From Merdiplasma sp964643295 (GTDB lineage Bacteria > Bacillota > Clostridia > Lachnospirales > Lachnospiraceae): a stretch of 64,000 bases of DNA. The stretch covers positions 228,732-292,731 of the forward strand of contig CAZXSN010000001.1 of the NCBI GenBank assembly GCA_964643295.1, written 5' to 3'. The position numbers were made by a program, and so were the translations under genes. Below the pieces are notes generated by a model. The model ran no database searches and was not told where the DNA came from. It saw only the letters and a program-made list of their open reading frames with translations. Below, piece after piece: positions 16,967 to 25,705 of this stretch; position 1 is the first letter of the stretch; each line of letters begins with the position of its first letter.

Positions 16967-17866
16967 ATGCGTTCGTTGGATACGCCGCGTCTCATGGACT
17001 GGGTCCTGTATTTTTATCTCTACTGTTTTCTGGGATGGGTATGGGAGACCACGATTATTTCGATTCGTAAAAGAAAGTTTGTGAACCGGGGATTTTTAAA
17101 GGGACCGCTGCTGCCCATCTACGGTTTTGGGGCCATCCTGATTCTGCTGGTGACAAAGCCTTTGCGCGATCACTATCTTTTGATGGCGCTTGCCGGTATG
17201 GCAGCGGCCACCCTTCTGGAGTATGTGACCGGGGCGGTTATGGAAAAGCTGTTCGGGGTGCGCTACTGGGATTACAGCAATAACTTTTTAAACATCAACG
17301 GGTATGTCTGCCTTTCTTCCACTCTCTGCTGGGGAGCGCTGACACTGTTTGTGGTTTATGGGATCCACCGGCCGATCGCCGGGATTGTAAACCGGATTCC
17401 GGACGGCGCCGTATTTGTGGCGGATCTGCTTCTTACGGTCTGTGCAGCCGCAGATTTCGCCACTTCCTTCAAGGCGGCCATCGATTTCCGCGATGTGCTG
17501 ATCGAAGCGGAGAGGCTGAAAGAAGAAGGGAAAGCGCTGCAGGCGCGTATGGAGGAACTTAATCAGCAGCTGAAAGAGAGAGCGGAAAGGAAGAAGGACG
17601 AAGTGTTTGCCCGGGCGGCAGGAGCGAAAGAGGCCGCCGCGGAGAGCCTGGAGAGGACGAAAGAGACTCACAGGCTGCAGGAAGAGCACCTGGAACTGGA
17701 AAAGCGCAGGGCGGTTTACGAGGAGAGACGAAAGGCCATTTACTCAAAGAGTATTCACGGACTGCTGCGCCGTAATCCAGGCGCGGTTTCCCACGCTCAT
17801 CCGGAAGGGATGAAAGAGGTGCGGGAGGCCATCCGCAGGCACAGCAGGGAGAACTTCAAGCACTGA
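16967..17866 (+). CDS. CmpB-like putative ABC-transporter type IV membrane protein
   Basis: A 299-residue protein. The N-terminal ~165 residues are a multi-pass membrane domain of the CmpB / putative ABC-transporter type IV family: FYLYCFLGWVWETTI, GFLKGPLLPIYGFGA, and RYWDYSNNFLNINGYVC. These residues are highly characteristic. The C-terminal ~130 residues form a charged cytoplasmic coiled coil rich in Glu and Arg. The first ATG (16967) follows a GGGGGG run very closely; the ATG at 16994 (MDWVLYF) matches the usual family start and is possible. No ATPase is adjacent. The gene begins ten bases after telA and is probably in the same transcript. Confidence 0.8.
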   Translation: MRSLDTPRLMDWVLYFYLYCFLGWVWETTIISIRKRKFVNRGFLKGPLLPIYGFGAILILLVTKPLRDHYLLMALAGMAAATLLEYVTGAVMEKLFGVRYWDYSNNFLNINGYVCLSSTLCWGALTLFVVYGIHRPIAGIVNRIPDGAVFVADLLLTVCAAADFATSFKAAIDFRDVLIEAERLKEEGKALQARMEELNQQLKERAERKKDEVFARAAGAKEAAAESLERTKETHRLQEEHLELEKRRAVYEERRKAIYSKSIHGLLRRNPGAVSHAHPEGMKEVREAIRRHSRENFKH

Positions 17867-17945
17867 CAGACGGGAAGGAAAAACCGATTGGGGCGGTTAG
17901 GACATTTCAGAGGGACAGATAAAAATCAGATCGGAGGATATAAGC

Positions 17946-19229
17946 ATGAAACCTTATAAGGAGAGAAGCCGGGAAGAACTGCTGCAGGAAAAAAAGACGC
18001 TGGAGACGGCGTTTGAGGAAGTCAAAGGAAGAGGCCTGAAACTGGACATGTCCAGGGGGAAGCCTTCCCAGGAGCAGCTGGATCTCGCGAACGGCATGAT
18101 GGACGTTTTGAACAGTTCCTCTGATATGCGCTGCGAAGCGGGTGTGGACTGCCGCAATTACGGCATCATGGACGGGATCCCCGAGGCGAGACGTCTTTTG
18201 GCCGATCTGTCGGAGGTGCCGGAGAAGAGCATCTTAATCTATGGGAATTCCAGTCTGAACGTGATGTTTGATACGGTGGCGCGGGCCATGTCCATGGGTG
18301 TCTGCGGCCATACTCCGTGGGCGCAGCTGGAGAGAGTGAAATTCCTCTGTCCGGTTCCCGGGTATGACCGGCACTTTGGCATCACGGAATTTTTCGGTAT
18401 TGAGATGATCAACGTGCCCCTTACGCAGACCGGTCCGGATATGGATCTCGTGGAGGATCTTGTTTCCTCGGATCCGCTGGTGAAAGGTATCTGGTGTGTG
18501 CCGAAGTATTCCAATCCCACCGGAATCTCCTACTCGGACGAGACCGTGCTTAGGTTCGCCCACTTAAAACCGGCGGCGGCGGATTTCCGCATTTTCTGGG
18601 ACAACGCCTATTCGATTCACCACCTGTACGAGGATGACCAGGATGTGATCTTAGAGCTTCTGACCGAGTGCCGAAAAGCGGGCAACGAGGATATGGTCTA
18701 CAAATTCATCTCGACTTCCAAGGTCAGCTTCCCGGGATCCGGCATCGCGGCGATGGCGGCGTCGGAGGCGAACCTGGCGGATGCGAGGAAGGCGCTTTTC
18801 TATCAGACGATCGGCCATGACAAGCTCAATCAGCTGCGGCACGTGCGTTTCTTTAAGGATATGGACGGGGTGCGTGAACACATGCGCAAGCATGCGGCGA
18901 TTCTGCGTCCCAAGTTTGAAATGGTGGACCAGGTGCTGACACAGGAGATCGGTCCTCTTGGCATTGGGACCTGGACGAAGCCGAAGGGAGGATATTTCAT
19001 CTCCTTCGATTCGCTGCCGGGCTGTGCGAAGGCGATCGTGGCGAAGGCAAAGGAAGCGGGACTTACGATGACCGGAGCGGGAGCCGCTTTCCCGTATGGG
19101 AAGGATCCTGAAGATTCCAACATCCGCATCGCGCCCTCGTATCCGACTTTAGAGGAGCTGAAAACTGCCTGCCAGGTCTTTGTCTTAAGCGTCAAGCTGG
19201 CCACCATTGACCGGCTGCTGGCGCAGTGA
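17946..19229 (+). CDS. class I aminotransferase, aspartate aminotransferase subgroup Ic type
   Basis: A 427-residue PLP-dependent aminotransferase. The N-terminal motif LKLDMSRGKPSQEQLDL is typical of the unusual aspartate aminotransferase subgroup that is close to MocR-type domains. The PLP lysine is in FISTSKVSFPG (residue ~255), the Asp that contacts the pyridine nitrogen is in FRIFWDNAYSIHH, and YSNPTGISYSD is the Asn-Pro-Thr-Gly motif. It likely interconverts aspartate/2-oxoglutarate with oxaloacetate/glutamate. The start follows GGAGGATATAAGC. A strong terminator follows the gene, so it is transcribed separately from what lies downstream. Confidence 0.9.
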   Translation: MKPYKERSREELLQEKKTLETAFEEVKGRGLKLDMSRGKPSQEQLDLANGMMDVLNSSSDMRCEAGVDCRNYGIMDGIPEARRLLADLSEVPEKSILIYGNSSLNVMFDTVARAMSMGVCGHTPWAQLERVKFLCPVPGYDRHFGITEFFGIEMINVPLTQTGPDMDLVEDLVSSDPLVKGIWCVPKYSNPTGISYSDETVLRFAHLKPAAADFRIFWDNAYSIHHLYEDDQDVILELLTECRKAGNEDMVYKFISTSKVSFPGSGIAAMAASEANLADARKALFYQTIGHDKLNQLRHVRFFKDMDGVREHMRKHAAILRPKFEMVDQVLTQEIGPLGIGTWTKPKGGYFISFDSLPGCAKAIVAKAKEAGLTMTGAGAAFPYGKDPEDSNIRIAPSYPTLEELKTACQVFVLSVKLATIDRLLAQ

Positions 19230-19389
19230 CAAAAAACGACCGGAAAAGACACTTGTTCACCGCGGCATAGACTTTCACCCCGGCTGGTTTTCTGATCGCT
19301 GCCGGGAGGAAGGAAGCAGGGAATCAACAGTTTTAAGCGGTGCTGTCCGGCAGGACACAGGCTGTTTTTAAAAAGTGCAGTACAAAGTA

Positions 19390-19416
19390 TCCCGGGGGAG
19401 TTCCCCCGGGTTTTTT
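19390..19416 (+). terminator. terminator after the aminotransferase
   Basis: CCCGGGGGA and TTCCCCCGGG form a long GC stem (19391-19410), followed by six T. This is a textbook rho-independent terminator. Confidence 0.9.
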
Positions 19417-19440
19417 CACAAAATAAAATTTGCTGGATAC

Positions 19441-19469
19441 TTGCCCTTGGGTATTGAATGAGATATAAT
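19441..19469 (+). promoter_or_regulatory. promoter for the zinc-ribbon membrane protein
   Basis: TTGCCC (19441-19446), a 17-base spacer and consensus TATAAT (19464-19469) lie about 40 bases upstream of the gene start. Confidence 0.65.
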
Positions 19470-19510
19470 AAATTTCAGGATCGATTTCTGGAGAAACGGA
19501 GAAGAATGAG

Positions 19511-20656
19511 ATGAAAAGATGTATGTATTGCGGGTGCGAGAATGATGATTCCAGCGAAACCTGTGTCAGATGCGGGAACCCGCTGATCGATATGCCGAAA
19601 GCGCAGACGATGCCTGCGCAGGAGGTCCCGGAAGACGGAACCCAGGTCCCGGAGGAGGGGACTTCCCCCGATGTCTCAGATATCAAGATCTCGGAGGAGC
19701 CTCTGGACGAGCTGCGGATGGGTATGTCCTTTGAACCTGGCGGACAGGCGCCTTACTATGGGCCGCAGGAGCAGCCGTGGCAGCAGGTACAGCAGCAGTA
19801 CGGCGGCCAGGCTTACGGGTATCAGCAGCAGGTGCAGTACGGGGATTCGCAGGATGCGCAGACCCGGGATTACGGGACGAGAATGCAGCCGGAAGGCGTC
19901 AACCGTCCGCTGCTGCTCAAAGCCAGAAGATGGGTGCGTTCCCCCCTGTTTTTTATCGTGGTTCTTCTGTATACACTGAAAGTGGTCTCCTCTGCGGCCA
20001 ACCTGATGATCGGCAATCTCGCGATGAGTCTCGCTGCCCTGCAGGCGACCATCGGTTTCAGCGCCGCGGGCCGCTTTATCACCAGCATCGTGCAGGTCCT
20101 GCAGCAGATGAGTCCGGTGACGCAGATCGCTGTCGGCGCGGTACTGAGCATTCCCGGTCTGCTCATCTGTCTTGGGATGTGGATGACCTTTTTCATGACC
20201 AGCCCGAAAAAAACGGAGATTTCTACCTCCGGGATCACGCTGGTGAAAGTGGTGGTGATCATCAAGTTTGTCGTCTACTGTATTCTGCTTGCGGCGGGTC
20301 TGGTTATCTCTGTGGCGTTTGTGGTGGCAGCGGGTGCGGCCGCTTCGATTCCTTCGATTATCGTCGGCGTGGTGATGCTGGCGGCCATGATTGTGATCTC
20401 GGTGCTGCTGATTATGTTCTATGTGCTGTATGTGTATGCGCTGAACGCGATCCGCAGGAATGTAAAGAACGGAACCCCGGGAAGGATTTCCGCTTTCGTT
20501 CCGGCGATGGGACTGGTTCTTTGTGCGCTGAACGTGCTGAGCATGCTTCCGATGGCGCCCAACGATTACCTGGGGTTATTAAGCCGTCTTATGAATGTTC
20601 TCTGGCTGTTATCGGCCAGTATCTGGATGTTTGCCTACCGCAGGAAGACGAGGTGA
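19511..20656 (+). CDS. zinc-ribbon membrane protein of unknown function
   Basis: A 381-residue protein. Residues 4-24 are a zinc ribbon with two Cys pairs (CMYCGCEN and CVRCGNPL). A Pro/Gln/Gly/Tyr-rich low-complexity linker follows to about residue 135. The rest is a membrane domain with about six hydrophobic segments, including a pair around residues 235-320 rich in Val, Ile and Ala. This architecture is common in Clostridia and no enzymatic motif is seen. Its own promoter and terminators on both sides suggest a single-gene unit. The function is unknown. The zinc ribbon faces the cytoplasm if the first membrane segment runs in-to-out. Confidence 0.8.
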   Translation: MKRCMYCGCENDDSSETCVRCGNPLIDMPKAQTMPAQEVPEDGTQVPEEGTSPDVSDIKISEEPLDELRMGMSFEPGGQAPYYGPQEQPWQQVQQQYGGQAYGYQQQVQYGDSQDAQTRDYGTRMQPEGVNRPLLLKARRWVRSPLFFIVVLLYTLKVVSSAANLMIGNLAMSLAALQATIGFSAAGRFITSIVQVLQQMSPVTQIAVGAVLSIPGLLICLGMWMTFFMTSPKKTEISTSGITLVKVVVIIKFVVYCILLAAGLVISVAFVVAAGAAASIPSIIVGVVMLAAMIVISVLLIMFYVLYVYALNAIRRNVKNGTPGRISAFVPAMGLVLCALNVLSMLPMAPNDYLGLLSRLMNVLWLLSASIWMFAYRRKTR

Positions 20657-20789
20657 GAGAAAATAAGCTGCCCTGCTTCCCGGTAAGGAGGCAGGTAAAA
20701 AAATGTTTTTAAGGCCCTTTTTTGCTTTGGGAAGGCTGAAAGGGGAAGGGATGGAAAAGGAGAAAAATCCGCTTCCATCCGTTTTTATA
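20657..20789. other. intergenic spacer
   Basis: Part of the 333-base gap before the L,D-transpeptidase gene. I see nothing in it apart from purine-rich sequence leading into the hairpin at 20790. Confidence 0.4.
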
Positions 20790-20828
20790 CGATCCGCGCG
20801 GGGAGTAAGGGACCCTGCGGATCGTTTT
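20790..20828 (+). terminator. probable terminator before the L,D-transpeptidase genes
   Basis: CGATCCGC (20790-20797) pairs exactly with GCGGATCG (20817-20824), with further G/C pairing inside, and four T follow. The T-tract is short, so termination may be partial. Confidence 0.6.
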
Positions 20829-20989
20829 GTATCCTGGGGAGGGATACGCTGCAGACGGCGAAAGGGGTTTTGCTGTCTGTAAAAAAGGAGCACACCTTTT
20901 CGTTGAGGGGCGTGGGGTGTGGTCCGGTTTTGCTCTGCACGGGGGCAGGAAGCCGTGCGGGCACAGGGGATTGATAAGGGGTAACACGG

Positions 20990-22429
20990 ATGAAGAAAAA
21001 AACTCTGGGCACAATCATCATTGTGTGTCTGATACTGCTGGCAGGGTTGGGGACCATTGCCGGCGTCTATCTGAAACAGCGGTGGGACCAGGAGACTTTC
21101 TATGAAAACACATCAATCAACGGGTTTGATGCCTCCTTGCGTTTGCCGGAGGAGATGCTGGTCACACTGATGGAGGCGTACAGTGCGCCCAAGGTGACAT
21201 TAACCGAGCAGGGGGAAGAAGCGCTGACTTTAGACCTTGCCGACCTTGGCTGCACCGTGGATTCCGATGCCTTAAAAACCCTTCTGGATGAAGCTATGGA
21301 GCGACAGAAGACCGGTATCCTGGAGCTGGTGCAGAGCCTGCTGTACGGAAACTCTTTCCAGATCACGATTCCATTTTCCTTTGATGAAGCGGCTTTTGCT
21401 TCTGCGGTGAACAGCGCTGCCTTAAAAAACAAGCGTGTGCCCAGCGTGGATGCGAAGCTGCGCTATAATAAAAAGAAAAAACAGTATGAAATAAAGCCCG
21501 AGGTCTACGGGAATGAGCTTGCCGATGCCGATCTGCAGGAACTGGTCAGACAAAAGCTGCAGAGCCTAACGTCTGCGAAGGATCCGCAGTCAGATCTGAC
21601 GGTGGAGATTCCGGAGAGCCTCTATTTTAAGCCGCAGGTGACGAGTCAGGATGTGGAGCTTAACAATACCTGCAACATCTACAACCGGTATGTGAAGGCC
21701 AGCATTACCTACCTGTTCGGCGACCAGAAAGAGGTCGTGGACTGGGAGAAGATTAAGGGTTGGCTTTCCATTGAGGACGGAGAGGCGGTCTTTGACGAGG
21801 AGAGCATGTACCTCTACGTGATGGAGATGGCACAGAAGTACAATACGATCTATTACGACCGGAAATTTTACACTTCCGTAGGGACCACCGTCACGATCCC
21901 CGGCGCTCTCAACGAATACGGCTACATGATCGATGAGGATGCCGAGTATTCACAGCTCTGGTCCGATATTCAGGCCAATGCGCCTGTGGAGCGGGAACCG
22001 GTATATTCCTATCAGGGGTACCATCGAAGCGGGCGGGATGACCTCGCGGGGACGTATGTGGAGGTCAACTTAAGCGCCCAGCATCTGTGGTATTACCTGG
22101 ACGGGGTGCTGATCGTGGAGAGCGATCTGGTGTCCGGCTGTGTCGCCAAAAAGACCGAGACTCAGGTGGGAGTTTTCCCCCTTGCCTACAAGGAGAGTCC
22201 CTCTGTGCTAACCGGGCAGAACGCGGAGAACGGCTGGGAGACGCCGGTCGATTACTGGATGCCGTTTTATAACGGGCAGGGTCTGCACGACGCGAACTGG
22301 CGCTCTTCCTTTGGCGGTTCGATCTATGTGACGAACGGATCTCACGGCTGTGTGAATCTGCCGCACGAGGCCGCCCGCCAGATTTATGAGAATATTCATG
22401 AGGGTACGGCGATTATCCTTTATCAATAG
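20990..22429 (+). CDS. L,D-transpeptidase, YkuD family, membrane-anchored
   Basis: A 479-residue cell-wall enzyme that would form 3-3 or other non-classical peptidoglycan crosslinks or attach proteins to peptide stems. A single membrane anchor lies at residues ~7-26. Two putative peptidoglycan-binding (PG_binding_4-like) segments follow, and the YkuD domain occupies about the last 130 residues. The active-site motif SHGCVNLPHEAA contains the nucleophilic Cys. The start follows AAGGGGTAACACGG. The neighbouring gene encodes a second enzyme of the same build, so the two are probably ancient tandem duplicates with divergent N-termini. Confidence 0.92.
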   Translation: MKKKTLGTIIIVCLILLAGLGTIAGVYLKQRWDQETFYENTSINGFDASLRLPEEMLVTLMEAYSAPKVTLTEQGEEALTLDLADLGCTVDSDALKTLLDEAMERQKTGILELVQSLLYGNSFQITIPFSFDEAAFASAVNSAALKNKRVPSVDAKLRYNKKKKQYEIKPEVYGNELADADLQELVRQKLQSLTSAKDPQSDLTVEIPESLYFKPQVTSQDVELNNTCNIYNRYVKASITYLFGDQKEVVDWEKIKGWLSIEDGEAVFDEESMYLYVMEMAQKYNTIYYDRKFYTSVGTTVTIPGALNEYGYMIDEDAEYSQLWSDIQANAPVEREPVYSYQGYHRSGRDDLAGTYVEVNLSAQHLWYYLDGVLIVESDLVSGCVAKKTETQVGVFPLAYKESPSVLTGQNAENGWETPVDYWMPFYNGQGLHDANWRSSFGGSIYVTNGSHGCVNLPHEAARQIYENIHEGTAIILYQ

Positions 22430-22606
22430 AGAGCAGACATGTACGCGCAGACGCGTAAAAAGGCAGGATCATTTTTCTCCCGCTGCCGTGACGGGACCGG
22501 GTTTTCCGTGATTTTGCCAAAGACGGCAGTGTCATCTGGAAAGTATGGCAAAAAAACGGCAGGATCAGGAGGATACGGCCAGGCAGTGTCTGATAAGGAG
22601 TTTGTC

Positions 22607-24718
22607 ATGGACAGGGAGAATACCCGGGAAAACGTTCGCCGGGAGGCAAAAGAGCAGGAAAATCTCGCAGAGGGCAGTGCGGGAAAGCCGCGAAGCGGGA
22701 GCCGCTACGCGGACAAACAGGAGAAAGACTTAAAAAGCGGCGGGAGCCGCTACGCGGATAAACAGGAGAAGGATGTAAAAAGCGGCAGGAGCCGCTACGC
22801 GGATAAACAGGAGAAAGATTTAAAAAGCGGCGGGAGCCGCTATGCGGACAGGCAGGAAAAGGATATAAGAAGCGGCGGCAGCCGCTATGCAGATAAACAG
22901 GAAAAAGACTTAAAAAGCAGCGGAAGCCGCTACGCGGACAAACAGGAGAAGAGCCCGGAAAAGACAGGCGGAAAGTACCGCACTGAGAAGAAAGCCGCAC
23001 AGAAGGAGACGGAAAATAAGCAGAGCGTTTCCGAATCACGGGCGGGAAAGGATCCGTCAGATGCTGACGCGGACCTTCCAGAGGAAGTGCTCACACCGGG
23101 GAGCCAGGGCAGTTCTGCGGACAGACAGGAAAGCGGGCGAAATGGCCCGGACCGCGAGGCGGATAAACCAGAAAATATCCCCGAAAGAACCGGCGGCAGC
23201 CGCTATGCGGACAAACGAACCGGCGGGGAGGAAAAAACGTCCGGGAGCCGTTACGCAGATAAGCACGGGGAGGACGTTCCCGGACAAAAGAAGCCGTCTT
23301 TTCGTGCCGGAAAGGAATCCGGCGCTGAAAATAAGCGGGAGGGAATACGTAAGGATCCGGTAAAGACTGCCTTCCTTTGTCTGGCAGCGGCGGCGGTGAT
23401 TGCCTATGCGGCGGTCGCCTTTTATTTCAGCGGACATTTTTACCCCGGCTCGGAAATCTACGGAATTGACTGCAGCCGCGCTACCGTGCAGGAGGCAAAG
23501 GACGCGGTAAAGGAAAAGATCGCCGGTTACGTGCTGACTGTAAACGAGCGGCAGGAAAAGACCGATACGATTAAGGCCGCACAGATTGACCTTACGTATG
23601 CGGATCAAAACGGCATCGAGCAGAAGATGAAGCGGCAGAGAAGTTATTTCTGGCCGGTGATGATGCTCTTTGGAAACAGCGGGGAGGCGGAGATTTCTAC
23701 GGTCTACGACCGGGACGGCATCGACGCTGTTTTGCAGCAGCTGAACTGTTTTCTGCCGGGCAATAGTATCGCGCCGCAGGATGCTTATCGCTTAGACAGC
23801 GGGAACAGATATGAGGTGGCCCCGGAAGTTATGGGGACCACCCTCGATTATGAAAAGACGAAAGCCGTGATTGTGGAGGCGCTGGACTCGGGAAAGAGTT
23901 CGGTGTCCTTAGAGGATTCCGGCTGTTATATTGACCCTTTGATTTACCGGGATGATCCCGAGCTGAACGCGGAAGTGGAGGAATTAAACAGTCTGCTTAC
24001 CGCCTGCGTGACCTACGATTTCGCAGACCGGCAGGAGGTTGTGGACGGCTCCGTGATCAAGCAGTGGATCGTTAAGGGGGAGAGCGGCGAGTACTGTATT
24101 GACGAAGACCGCATCCGGGAGTATGTAGCAGAGCTGGCAGCAAAGTACGACACCTTTGGCGGGGTGCGAACGTTTACCACTTCGATCGGCACCGTGGAGA
24201 CACTCTCCGGCGGGGATTACGGCTGGTGCATCGATCAGGACGCGACGGCACAGATCCTTACGGAGGCGGTGAAGGAGGGAAAAACCGAGACCATTGAGCC
24301 GGTTTACCTGTATACCGCCATGAGCCGCGAGACGGACGATATCGGCGGCACCTACGTGGAAATCTGTATTTCCCGGCAGGAGATGTGGTGTTATCAGGAC
24401 GGGGTTCTGCTGGTGGATACGCCGGTGGTGACCGGAAATCCGAACAGGGACAACGCCACTCCTTCCGGGGGCGTATGGGCGATCGACGCCAAGATGCGGG
24501 ATTATACGCTGCGCGGGGAAGGATACGCGGCCCCGGTGGATTTCTGGATGCCGTTCAATGAGGACGTGGGCATCCACGATATGCAGAACCGCGCGTACTT
24601 TGGGGGAACGATTTATTTAAGCAACGGCTCGCACGGCTGCGTGAACACACCGTATGAGGAGGCGAGAACGATCTACGGCATCGTCTCCATCGGCACACCC
24701 GTGGTCGTTTATGAGTAA
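22607..24718 (+). CDS. L,D-transpeptidase with a repeat-rich cytoplasmic N-terminus
   Basis: A 703-residue YkuD-family enzyme. The ATG at 22607 is chosen because AAGGAG lies six bases upstream; the open frame extends further back without support. Residues 31-120 are six tandem copies of a 15-residue unit (GSRYADKQEKDLKSG). Two more SRYADK copies occur near residues 200-225. This charged, disordered part precedes a membrane anchor at ~253-272, so it should be cytoplasmic. Outside are peptidoglycan-binding-like domains and a C-terminal YkuD domain with catalytic SHGCVNTPYEEA. The repeat function is unknown. It follows the first L,D-transpeptidase after 177 bases and is probably cotranscribed. 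Confidence 0.9.
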   Translation: MDRENTRENVRREAKEQENLAEGSAGKPRSGSRYADKQEKDLKSGGSRYADKQEKDVKSGRSRYADKQEKDLKSGGSRYADRQEKDIRSGGSRYADKQEKDLKSSGSRYADKQEKSPEKTGGKYRTEKKAAQKETENKQSVSESRAGKDPSDADADLPEEVLTPGSQGSSADRQESGRNGPDREADKPENIPERTGGSRYADKRTGGEEKTSGSRYADKHGEDVPGQKKPSFRAGKESGAENKREGIRKDPVKTAFLCLAAAAVIAYAAVAFYFSGHFYPGSEIYGIDCSRATVQEAKDAVKEKIAGYVLTVNERQEKTDTIKAAQIDLTYADQNGIEQKMKRQRSYFWPVMMLFGNSGEAEISTVYDRDGIDAVLQQLNCFLPGNSIAPQDAYRLDSGNRYEVAPEVMGTTLDYEKTKAVIVEALDSGKSSVSLEDSGCYIDPLIYRDDPELNAEVEELNSLLTACVTYDFADRQEVVDGSVIKQWIVKGESGEYCIDEDRIREYVAELAAKYDTFGGVRTFTTSIGTVETLSGGDYGWCIDQDATAQILTEAVKEGKTETIEPVYLYTAMSRETDDIGGTYVEICISRQEMWCYQDGVLLVDTPVVTGNPNRDNATPSGGVWAIDAKMRDYTLRGEGYAAPVDFWMPFNEDVGIHDMQNRAYFGGTIYLSNGSHGCVNTPYEEARTIYGIVSIGTPVVVYE
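22697..22966 (+). repeat. six tandem 45-bp in-frame repeats
   Basis: Six consecutive 45-base units inside the second L,D-transpeptidase gene each encode a variant of GSRYADKQEKDLKSG. Copies differ at a few third positions and a few residues (K/R, D/S, L/V/I). The period is a multiple of three, so unit gain or loss would keep the frame. It is coding sequence, with no spacers as in a CRISPR array. Confidence 0.9.
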
Positions 24719-24817
24719 GAACAGCAGGAAACAAAAAGGCAGGCGTGCAGTTGGCCTGCTTTCGTATCCCGTACCCGGACTGGGAGTAAAGGTACGGGCA
24801 GACAGGAAAGGAAAAGG

Positions 24818-25474
24818 ATGTACCGCTATATCTTCTTTGATCTGGACGGAACGCTGACCAATCCGAAGGAAGGAATCACGAGGTGTGTGCAGTATGCGCT
24901 GCAATCCCGGGGGATAGAGGAACCCGATCTGGACAGGCTGGAGCCGTTTATCGGTCCTCCCCTGATTGATTCTTTCATGGAATTCTATGGGATGGACCGG
25001 GAGGAGGCCTGTCTTTGTGTGGAGAAGTACCGGGAGCGTTTCAACACTGTCGGTATCTTTGAAAACGGCGTGTACGAGGGAATCCCGAAGATGCTTGAGG
25101 ATCTGCAGAAGCAGGGAAAGCTTCTGGTGGTAGCTTCCTCCAAGCCGGAAGAATATGTGCTGCGGATTCTGGAAAAGTTTGCTCTGCGTAAGTTTTTTCA
25201 TGAAGTGGTAGGAGCCACGATGGATGAGAGGCGCACAGCGAAAGCGGACGTGATAAGGGAAGCGTTCGCCAGACTTGGGATCCGGAAGGAAGAGCGGCCT
25301 CAGGTTTTGATGGTGGGCGACCGCAGGCACGATATCGAGGGGGCCATACAGTGCGGGATCGACAGCGTGGGTGTATCCTTCGGCTTTGCCGCGCCGGGGG
25401 AGCTTGAGCAGGCAAAGGCTACGTACATCGTGGAGACCGTGGAGGAACTCTCGGAGTTTTTGCGGACACACTAA
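24818..25474 (+). CDS. HAD-family hydrolase, phosphoglycolate phosphatase-like
   Basis: A 218-residue haloacid-dehalogenase-fold phosphatase. Motif I FFDLDGTLTNP carries the nucleophilic Asp and the acid/base Asp (residues ~7-9). Motif II is VVASSKPEE, and motif IV GDRRHDIEGA binds magnesium. A helical cap (residues ~20-85) fits subfamily IA, like Gph/PpaX. The substrate could be phosphoglycolate, pyrophosphate or a sugar phosphate, and cannot be settled by sequence. The start follows AAGGAAAAGG. The next gene is about 230 bases downstream, so this may be its own unit. Confidence 0.88.
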   Translation: MYRYIFFDLDGTLTNPKEGITRCVQYALQSRGIEEPDLDRLEPFIGPPLIDSFMEFYGMDREEACLCVEKYRERFNTVGIFENGVYEGIPKMLEDLQKQGKLLVVASSKPEEYVLRILEKFALRKFFHEVVGATMDERRTAKADVIREAFARLGIRKEERPQVLMVGDRRHDIEGAIQCGIDSVGVSFGFAAPGELEQAKATYIVETVEELSEFLRTH

Positions 25475-25705
25475 AGGGGCGAAAAGGATACGCGCACCCC
25501 GCAGATGCGGGGAAAGCCGTCAGAGGAAAGTAGAAAGGCAGTTTAAGGAAGGAGAGGAGGTTCTTCTTCCTTCAGAAAAGAGATTATGCTTAAGGGGCGC
25601 AGACATGTTCGGGGAAAGGGCCGGACGTGGAAAAAGACCGTGGTAAGGGGACCGCTTGGGGGAGCGGACAGGGGCTTTCAAGAGAGTCGAAGAAAGGGGA
25701 GAAAA

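Noticed and set aside
22697..22966. The regular repeat considered as a CRISPR array
   Set aside because: Repeats are directly adjacent without unique spacers, the period is a multiple of three and the sequence lies inside a clear gene. The same applies to 49437-49632.
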